Below, piece by piece: positions 61,201-64,000 of a stretch of 64,000 nt of DNA. This DNA comes from Oreocharis arfaki (Eukaryota > Chordata > Aves > Passeriformes > Paramythiidae), in the NCBI GenBank assembly GCA_013398015.1, contig VZRR01005745.1, positions 372,001-436,000 on the forward strand. The letters are read 5' to 3'. Each line of letters opens with the position of its first letter. Position 1 is the stretch's first letter. The notes beneath the pieces were generated by a model that worked only from the letters and a program-made list of their open reading frames with translations, had not been told where the DNA came from and searched no databases. A program made the position numbers and the translations under genes.

Positions 61201-63450
61201 TAGGTCTGGTAGGCTCAGCTATACCCATGGAGAATAGCTGAGCTTAGCAAAACCACATAATATCAAGTTTTTCGGGTCTACACTTAAAAAAAAAAAAATC
61301 AAAAGATCTACTCTCAGTGACTCAACAGTAGTGCATTTTCAACTTTTGCAGAGCAGAAATTTTAAGAAAGCGGTCTTTAAAAATGCAAACTATAATCACT
61401 TCATGTTTGGCAGGAACATTTCTTGGCATTGCATCTTAGCATATGAAGAAAAGTATGTTTTTGACATACTTTTAGATCACGTGACATTCAACAAACTCTG
61501 AACCACCTATGTGTGTTCCACGCAGACAGATGTGGTATTAGGAAGTCAACTGCACTGTCAACAGGTCACAGAGCATGAGGGGGTACCCAGCTGCTTCAAA
61601 AAAGGAGGAAAAGGCTGCCACCATGTTACGCTGATCTCTTCCTGTATTTGCACATCTCTCTAAAATTTCCTATGAATATCTACTCATGGAAAGTTCTGTC
61701 TTAAGGTTTTAAGATTCTGATACCACAGTAAGATTTTGTACTCAAATATCCAGGTTTCTTGAGTATTTCCACATGCTCAAATTGAAGCATGCGAGTCCTC
61801 TGAGCGTAGTGAGAACGCTCAGACGCTTGAGAAACGTGTACTCCTACATTCCCTGCACAACTAGGCTGAATTTGCCATGAGGAGGAGATTAAAAGTAACC
61901 TGTAATACTTCAGGTTAATACAGGAAAGCAGAGCTACTTCTTTCTCTTCCCTATTTTACAACAACATTAAAAGCTCAGATGAGATGGAGAGTGTCATCTA
62001 TGTGAAGATGCAGCAGAGGTGTGGTGCTGCCTTTTGGGTTTAGGGCTTTTGAGTCAGTTCACCAAAAAGTTGTGGGCCATTATAACCCTCACATATAGGC
62101 CTACTTTGGATACTTGAAAGTAAGCCTACTTTAATAGTTTGCAAAAGTGCAGAAGATGAATCCCGGCTACAATTTTATGACAGCAGAGAGTGTATACTTT
62201 ATTTTTTATGTACCAGTAATGGATGGAATCGAGCTTTCCATCTTTTTTCTCAACTTGTTATTTAAAGATAGCTAGTTTAGACCAACAGTGAGCTCTGACA
62301 CTGTTTAAACCAGTTTAGACTACTTCAGGTGGTAAATTGAAGACAATGAGGAAATTCTCTGCGTTCTTCCCCCTGTCCATTGAGCCTTCCACAGAGTTCT
62401 TGCCTGGGCTTAGGATGCTTAGAAAGCCTGCTCGGCTTTTTTTAGGTCTGTCTGTCTGGGGAGCATAAGTGTCACTGTAGCTCTGCAAGTACACACCCCC
62501 TGCAACAATATTTCAACCATATTGAAAGAGTAGATATCAATAAACTGCATTCAAAATGAGCTTTACAAGGGATTATTCCAGTTTGCATGAAGGTTTCTGG
62601 GGAGAGGGAGAGAGACTTGACAAGGGTTTATAAATTAGTATTGAGTGCTTAAGTATGAGTTATTTTAGAAAAAATATTTTTCAGTATTTAATTCTTGTCT
62701 TTCAGGGGAAGAAAAAAATTCCATGTTACTTTAATCTGAAACAGAACTTCTTTTAACTATTCAGAAATACAAAAAGTCATAATGAAAGAGCCTCGAGGTG
62801 CCAACTGTACCAGCACACCAATTGAGACACACCAAAAATACTTCAGTAATGGCCAGCTTCTGCTTTTTTCCTCTCAAACCCGGTATTTAACATTGTTCTC
62901 CTTCACTTAGGAACATTTCCCGTTTTCCAGTTCCCTCTATTCCACCAGTTCTTTCGAAGATTAGGAAATATTACAGAACTTAACTGCAAAAGCCATCTTC
63001 ATAGGACATTAAAGCATTAAGCAATTAATTAAGTTTTTCTAATTTGCATAAAACTCATGCATCATAATGAGTCACACACTACTTCCTTACAGCTTTGAAG
63101 AGAGACACTCTGAAAATATTCCTCTTTGCGCTGCAAATGAAGCCGACACACATTTTGCTTTGAAATCTGTGCCCTGTTATCCACTCCAGACCCGTGTTTA
63201 CCTCCCGCACTTCCCTGCAGCGCCCTGGCCAGCGGTGATAACCCCGTTTTACTCTAAAACTTCTGCCAACTTCCTCGTGCCTCGGCGCCTCCCAATCCCC
63301 CCGCACTCCGCTGCGGGAAGGGGCTGGTCCCCCCGCTGCGGCCCCGCAGCAGCCCCCGCGCGGCCCCGTTCCCGGAGGAGACCGGGAGCGGACCAGCCCC
63401 TACCTGAACTTCTCCCCGGCCGGCACCGTCAGCTTGTTGAGTTTGTCCAT
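20121..63450 (-). CDS. BLNK: B-cell linker protein (BLNK / SLP-65), 22 coding exons
   Basis: BLNK is a cytoplasmic adaptor. Phosphorylated by SYK after B-cell receptor engagement, it recruits PLC-gamma2, BTK, VAV and GRB2. Twenty-two exons join in unbroken phase to 1,614 nt, encoding 537 residues plus stop (human about 456). The N-terminus is basic and leucine-containing. YxxP sites are Y72, Y84, Y96, Y180, Y191 and Y234. The middle is proline-rich, with PxxxPR motifs at 323-328 and 342-347, the type bound by CIN85 SH3 domains. The SH2 domain starts at W427 and has FLIRKS with the phosphotyrosine-binding R453. Exons from 3' to 5': 20121-20240, 21507-21662, 22755-22838, 25206-25285, 28251-28282, 28728-28806, 29545-29587, 30559-30589, 31188-31260, 31555-31582, 34245-34287, 35050-35145, 35539-35567, 36089-36114, 37530-37610, 38363-38444, 38932-39101, 40260-40416, 41293-41333, 42284-42333, 49593-49658, 63404-63450. 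Gene identity is certain; the smallest exons rest on phase and splice sites. Confidence 0.96.
20241..21506 (-). other. BLNK: BLNK intron 21
   Basis: Intron of 1.27 kb between SH2 exons; no other feature recognised. Confidence 0.75.
21507..21662 (-). CDS. BLNK: BLNK exon 21: SH2 core
   Basis: 52 whole codons, residues 447-498. Contains FLIRKSSG with R453, the invariant phosphotyrosine-contacting arginine of SH2 domains, then [13 protein letters not shown] and the RFIES and QYALG segments. Acceptor tttttag, donor gtgaga. Confidence 0.97.
21663..25205 (-). other. BLNK: BLNK introns 19 and 20 (apart from exon 20)
   Basis: Non-coding sequence with T/G-rich low complexity near 22,610-22,700 and ATA repeats near 22,870. 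No gene or transposon recognised. The 138-codon plus-strand frame at 24,143-24,559 is judged a chance frame. Confidence 0.65.
22755..22838 (-). CDS. BLNK: BLNK exon 20: start of SH2 domain
   Basis: 28 whole codons, residues 419-446. W427-Y428 opens the SH2 domain and [14 protein letters not shown] forms its first helix. Acceptor tttttag, donor gtaggt; both ends are phase 0. Confidence 0.96.
25206..25285 (-). CDS. BLNK: BLNK exon 19: Ser-rich linker before SH2
   Basis: Residues 392-418, 80 nt, entering in phase 1 and leaving in phase 0. It encodes a serine-rich stretch ([15 protein letters not shown]) in the position of the human SFSSNSTISEQE segment. The acceptor is excellent (ttctttctcttttctag); the donor is gtataa, which is weak. 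Confidence 0.85.
26650..27450 (+). mobile_element. Possible ancient LINE (CR1/L3-like) relic in BLNK intron 18
   Basis: A stretch around 27,095-27,140 (ctggactccagtggatttga then tactgcgccatatgg) resembles the nucleotide context of the FDTVPH reverse-transcriptase motif of CR1-type LINEs. A short match to the following GxVLGP region occurs near 27,230-27,275. All frames are broken and boundaries are uncertain. Confidence 0.35.
28251..28282 (-). CDS. BLNK: BLNK exon 18: 32-nt microexon
   Basis: Residues 381-392 ([11 protein letters not shown] plus split codons). Donor gtaagt is near-consensus, acceptor tatttcag. It corresponds to the human KPIPLPRF region, but the PxxxPR motif is not kept here. 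Supported by exact phase fit between exons 17 and 19. Confidence 0.8.
28728..28806 (-). CDS. BLNK: BLNK exon 17: proline-rich segment
   Basis: Residues 355-381, 79 nt. Encodes [14 protein letters not shown] followed by [12 protein letters not shown], resembling the human EKPIPAERHRGSSHRQE segment. Acceptor aactacag, donor gtaaga. Confidence 0.9.
28980..29320. other. GC/CpG-rich islet inside BLNK intron 16
   Basis: About 340 bp of GC-rich DNA with many CpGs in an otherwise AT-rich intron between exons 16 and 17. Overlapping frames on both strands look compositional, without domains. It could be a small intronic CpG island (alternative promoter or enhancer) or an unrecognised old repeat. Confidence 0.5.
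29469..29500. repeat. Poly(A) tract
   Basis: More than 20 consecutive A bases, one G, then more A, in a BLNK intron. No retrogene is recognisable beside it. Confidence 0.8.
29545..29587 (-). CDS. BLNK: BLNK exon 16: microexon with PxxxPR motif
   Basis: 43 nt, residues 341-355: [14 protein letters not shown] plus a split codon. PCLPPR (342-347) fits the PxxxPR consensus bound by CIN85/SH3KBP1 SH3 domains. Acceptor tattgcag, donor gtaaat. Confidence 0.85.
30559..30589 (-). CDS. BLNK: BLNK exon 15: 31-nt microexon
   Basis: Residues 330-340 ([10 protein letters not shown]), entering in phase 2. The other two frames hit stops, so the phase is forced, and it agrees with both neighbours. Acceptor acttcag, donor gtaagt. 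Matches the GKKPTTP position of human BLNK. Confidence 0.82.
31188..31260 (-). CDS. BLNK: BLNK exon 14: proline-rich, CIN85-type motif
   Basis: 73 nt, residues 306-330. Encodes [11 protein letters not shown] then AAPSPLPRG, which resembles the human [10 protein letters not shown] segment. PSPLPR (323-328) is a PxxxPR motif. Acceptor atctctag, donor gtgagt. Confidence 0.9.
31555..31582 (-). CDS. BLNK: BLNK exon 13: 28-nt acidic microexon
   Basis: Encodes DHEANNNDE plus one base, residues 297-306. A strong acceptor (gtttttctattacag) and a perfect gtaagt donor frame it. It is the only segment I found between exons 12 and 14 that converts phase 0 into the phase 1 that exon 14 needs. An antisense CR1 fragment starts only about 45 bp upstream of its acceptor. 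Confidence 0.8.
31628..32114 (+). mobile_element. CR1 LINE 3' end, truncated
   Basis: Shows the CR1 3' region: a decayed reverse-transcriptase C-terminal frame ([20 protein letters not shown]), the segment from the aggaaatggcc motif to the ctgcccagggaagtggtggaat motif, and a 3' tail ending gattctctgatta in place of a poly(A). It is 5'-truncated, as most avian CR1 copies are, and lies antisense within the BLNK intron between exons 12 and 13. Confidence 0.93.
32115..34244 (-). other. BLNK: BLNK intron 12, distal part
   Basis: Unique-looking intronic DNA between the CR1 copy and exon 12. Two segments with splice-like ends (near 32,773-32,815 and 33,850-33,895) were tested as exons. Their phases or sequence do not fit the BLNK chain. 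Confidence 0.6.
34245..34287 (-). CDS. BLNK: BLNK exon 12: microexon with tandem acceptors
   Basis: 43 nt, residues 282-296 ([14 protein letters not shown]). The donor is gtgagt. A second in-frame acceptor (ctccccag) would start the exon at 34,266 and drop 7 residues (21 nt). The longer form is chosen because it keeps the PLPR proline motif. This exon is part of the block apparently absent from human BLNK. Confidence 0.75.
35050..35145 (-). CDS. BLNK: BLNK exon 11: cassette exon (96 nt)
   Basis: Residues 250-282, entering and leaving in phase 2, so it can be skipped alone without changing frame. Encodes [20 protein letters not shown] and more, rich in Met and His. Acceptor ttactag, donor gtaagt. 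I recall no human counterpart. Confidence 0.85.
35211..35311. repeat. Two tandem 48-bp copies at 53-bp spacing
   Basis: A pyrimidine-rich unit at 35,211-35,258 recurs at 35,264-35,311 with two substitutions. It lies in the intron between BLNK exons 10 and 11. Confidence 0.85.
35539..35567 (-). CDS. BLNK: BLNK exon 10: 29-nt microexon
   Basis: Encodes EKPSPPPVT plus a split codon, residues 241-250, continuing the acidic/proline context of exon 9. Acceptor ttctcttacag, donor gtaacc. The phase fits exons 9 and 11 exactly. Confidence 0.8.
36089..36114 (-). CDS. BLNK: BLNK exon 9: 26-nt microexon encoding an extra YxxP
   Basis: Encodes EVYEVPEEE, residues 232-240. Y234 in an acidic YEVP context looks like a SYK-type target and SH2 docking site, in addition to the five sites whose human counterparts are known. 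Acceptor cttcctggtcctacag, donor gtgagg. Confidence 0.85.
37530..37610 (-). CDS. BLNK: BLNK exon 8: basic/proline segment
   Basis: 81 nt, residues 205-232. Encodes [20 protein letters not shown] and following residues, in the place of human MVNRSTKPNSSTPASPP. It enters and leaves in phase 1 and so is skippable in frame. Human BLNK has a splice form lacking an exon in this region (established knowledge). Acceptor tttttag, donor gtatgt. Confidence 0.9.
38363..38444 (-). CDS. BLNK: BLNK exon 7: two YxxP sites
   Basis: 82 nt, residues 178-205. [17 protein letters not shown] carries Y180 and Y191, matching human Y178 and Y189. Acceptor tctcatag, donor gtaagt. Confidence 0.95.
38932..39101 (-). 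CDS. BLNK: BLNK exon 6: proline-rich segment
   Basis: 170 nt, residues 121-177. Encodes [18 protein letters not shown] and, near its end, [10 protein letters not shown], a likely SH3-binding PxxP run. The acceptor is unusual (cgttaaaag, no C or T before AG). It is supported because the phase and the GEYxDNR junction with exon 5 match the family. Confidence 0.88.
40260..40416 (-). CDS. BLNK: BLNK exon 5: cluster of three YxxP sites
   Basis: 157 nt, residues 69-121. Contains Y72 (YENP), Y84 (YVVP) and Y96 (YEPP), with the same numbering as human BLNK. These dock VAV, NCK, PLC-gamma2 and BTK SH2 domains (established knowledge). Acceptor tctttccag, donor gtagtt. Confidence 0.96.
41293..41333 (-). 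CDS. BLNK: BLNK exon 4: acidic segment
   Basis: 41 nt, residues 55-68, encoding [14 protein letters not shown], like human EEEQWSDDF. Acceptor gtttag, donor gtaagt. Confidence 0.93.
42284..42333 (-). CDS. BLNK: BLNK exon 3: basic/proline segment
   Basis: 50 nt, residues 38-55. Encodes [17 protein letters not shown], matching human KLKVKAPPSVPRRDYAS. Acceptor aatttacag, donor gtaagg. Confidence 0.94.
42925..43015. repeat. AT/CA dinucleotide-rich tract with ATATATGTG motifs
   Basis: Repeated catatatgtg and cacacaca units, partly self-complementary, typical of a degenerate microsatellite. Confidence 0.7.
44985..45056 (+). mobile_element. Possible relic of an ancient amniote palindromic repeat
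   Basis: The run gagcttgatccagcaaaaca followed by a taggcatgtacttgact-like segment resembles the arm of an old palindromic interspersed repeat that I recall from bird and turtle DNA. Only one decayed arm is visible and I cannot name the family. Confidence 0.35.
46280..46372 (+). mobile_element. Possible relic of a MITE-like palindromic element
   Basis: gtgaagtcctgact on the left and the reverse complement of agccaggactccac on the right form imperfect 14-bp terminal inverted arms, in a context (cttcagtggagccagga) typical of an old amniote repeat. Strongly decayed. Confidence 0.35.
49593..49658 (-). CDS. BLNK: BLNK exon 2: N-terminal helix region
   Basis: 66 nt, residues 16-38. Encodes [20 protein letters not shown], matching human [20 protein letters not shown]. 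This N-terminal region is implicated in membrane/vesicle targeting of SLP-65 (established knowledge). Acceptor tatcttacag, donor gtaagt. Confidence 0.96.
55926..55944. repeat. Poly(T) tract
   Basis: About 19 consecutive T bases in BLNK intron 1. Confidence 0.8.
58216..58273. repeat. 58-base poly(T) homopolymer
   Basis: The longest homopolymer in the window, in intron 1. It may be a poly(A) tail of a minus-strand retroposon, but the flank to its right shows no recognisable source gene or SINE. Length estimates of such runs are unreliable in assemblies. Confidence 0.9.
59070..59480 (+). mobile_element. CR1 LINE 3' end, older copy
   Basis: Decayed CR1 3' region, with caggacaaggggcaatgg, a ttaagaagaaattctttactg segment, an actggaacagg segment, a gtcccatccctgggagtg segment and a tail ending gaatgattctatca. 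It lies antisense to BLNK in intron 1. More diverged than the 31.6-kb copy, suggesting a different subfamily. Confidence 0.88.
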
Positions 63451-63960
63451 GCCCGTGAGCGCTGCCCCCCAGGACGCGCTGCCCTCGGCCCGGCACCTGC
63501 CGGCGCCGCCGCTTCCCCGGGCCGGCCTCTCCCTCCGCCGGGTCCCACGGTGGCCGTGCCGCGCTCCCGAAGCCTCTCCCCGTGCCGGGCCGGGCCGTGC
63601 TGTGCTGTCCCGCCCGCAGGCACCGGCAGAGGAGGGACCCGGGGCTCGGCCCGGCCCCGCCCCGCCCGGGGCGCGCACAGGTGGCTGCGGAGCCGGGAGC
63701 CGAGGAGGAGCCTTTGGGAACGGGGGTGTGAGGCCTCGCCGATCCACCCCTCCCTCTGGAGCTCCCGGAGCGCTCCCGGGACGCGCTGGCCGGGAGAGCT
63801 GCGGAGCGGCGCGGGCGGTCCGGCTGCGCAGCGGGCGGATGCGGACGAGCCCAGCGGGCCGTGCCGGGGCCGGTCACCCGCTCGCTGTCACCTGCCCGAC
63901 CCAGGTGACTTCGCCGGCTGCAGGGAGAGACGAAGGTGCCTGGTTCCCCTTCTTCTTTCC
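63290..63960 (-). promoter_or_regulatory. BLNK: CpG island: BLNK promoter and exon 1
   Basis: GC- and CpG-rich block ending the window, containing the first coding exon. There is no clear TATA box on the minus strand. Transcription should start upstream (higher coordinates) of 63,450; the exact site cannot be read from sequence. Confidence 0.75.
63404..63450 (-). CDS. BLNK: BLNK exon 1: translation start
   Basis: ATG at 63,448-63,450 encodes [15 protein letters not shown] plus two bases of codon 16, matching human MDKLNKITVPASQKL. G at -3 and at +4 give a good initiation context. Donor gtaggg. The frame stays open upstream to an ATG at 63,747, but homology fixes this start. Confidence 0.95.
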
Positions 63961-64000
63961 GCTCCTCTACACTTCTGGTGAATTTGTGCCAGGTGGGAAC

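Larger units (their letters stand above)
49659..63403 (-). other. BLNK: BLNK intron 1 (13.7 kb)
   Basis: No coding exon seen. It contains a CR1 fragment near 59.1-59.5 kb, a 58-base poly(T) run and a 9-bp hairpin near 61,799. B-cell enhancers are plausible in such a first intron, but none is recognisable by eye. Confidence 0.7.

Noticed and set aside
1..64000. Search for CRISPR arrays, tRNA, rRNA, snRNA or microRNA genes
   Set aside because: No regularly spaced repeats, cloverleaf signatures or known RNA cores were recognised. The genome is vertebrate, so CRISPR is not expected.

Overview
The window is vertebrate nuclear DNA, almost certainly from a bird. It has long introns with GT-AG splice sites, two GC-rich CpG-island promoters, CR1 LINE 3' ends with the typical ATTCT-repeat tail, a small retroviral solo LTR and a low overall repeat load. 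Two protein-coding genes can be supported, and they face each other tail to tail: ZNF518A on the plus strand and BLNK on the minus strand. To my knowledge the same neighbours and orientation occur in mammals, so this is an old conserved synteny block.

Left part (1-8,428): AT-rich sequence with no gene I can see, then a 637-bp minus-strand solo LTR with a perfect 6-bp target duplication (2,347-2,983). A CpG island (about 3,760-4,880) is the likely ZNF518A promoter and first exon, and the 5' UTR intron region contains two exon-like segments. ZNF518A itself (8,548-13,197) is a single uninterrupted 1,549-codon exon. It has six C2H2-type fingers near the N-terminus, one at the extreme C-terminus and about 1,200 residues of low-structure sequence between. 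A 22-codon uORF lies in the same exon ahead of the start.

Middle (13.2-20.1 kb): the ZNF518A 3' UTR, an intergenic stretch containing a 297-bp tandem duplication around a single N (probably an assembly artefact), and the BLNK 3' UTR.

Right part (20,121-63,450): BLNK (B-cell linker, SLP-65) on the minus strand. I could chain 22 coding exons in consistent reading phase into a 537-residue protein. It has a basic N-terminus, YxxP phosphotyrosine motifs, a proline-rich middle and a C-terminal SH2 domain. Exons 9-13 form a 222-nt block that can be removed without changing frame. The human protein of about 456 residues, as I recall it, appears to lack this block, which carries an additional YxxP site (Y234). 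A CpG island at the right edge holds the BLNK promoter and exon 1.

The two genes are unrelated in function: ZNF518A is a nuclear zinc-finger protein and BLNK a cytoplasmic B-cell receptor adaptor. I found no operon-like, CRISPR, RNA-gene or otherwise novel system. The most useful new detail is the BLNK exon architecture, its microexons, and the transposons and duplications in the introns.
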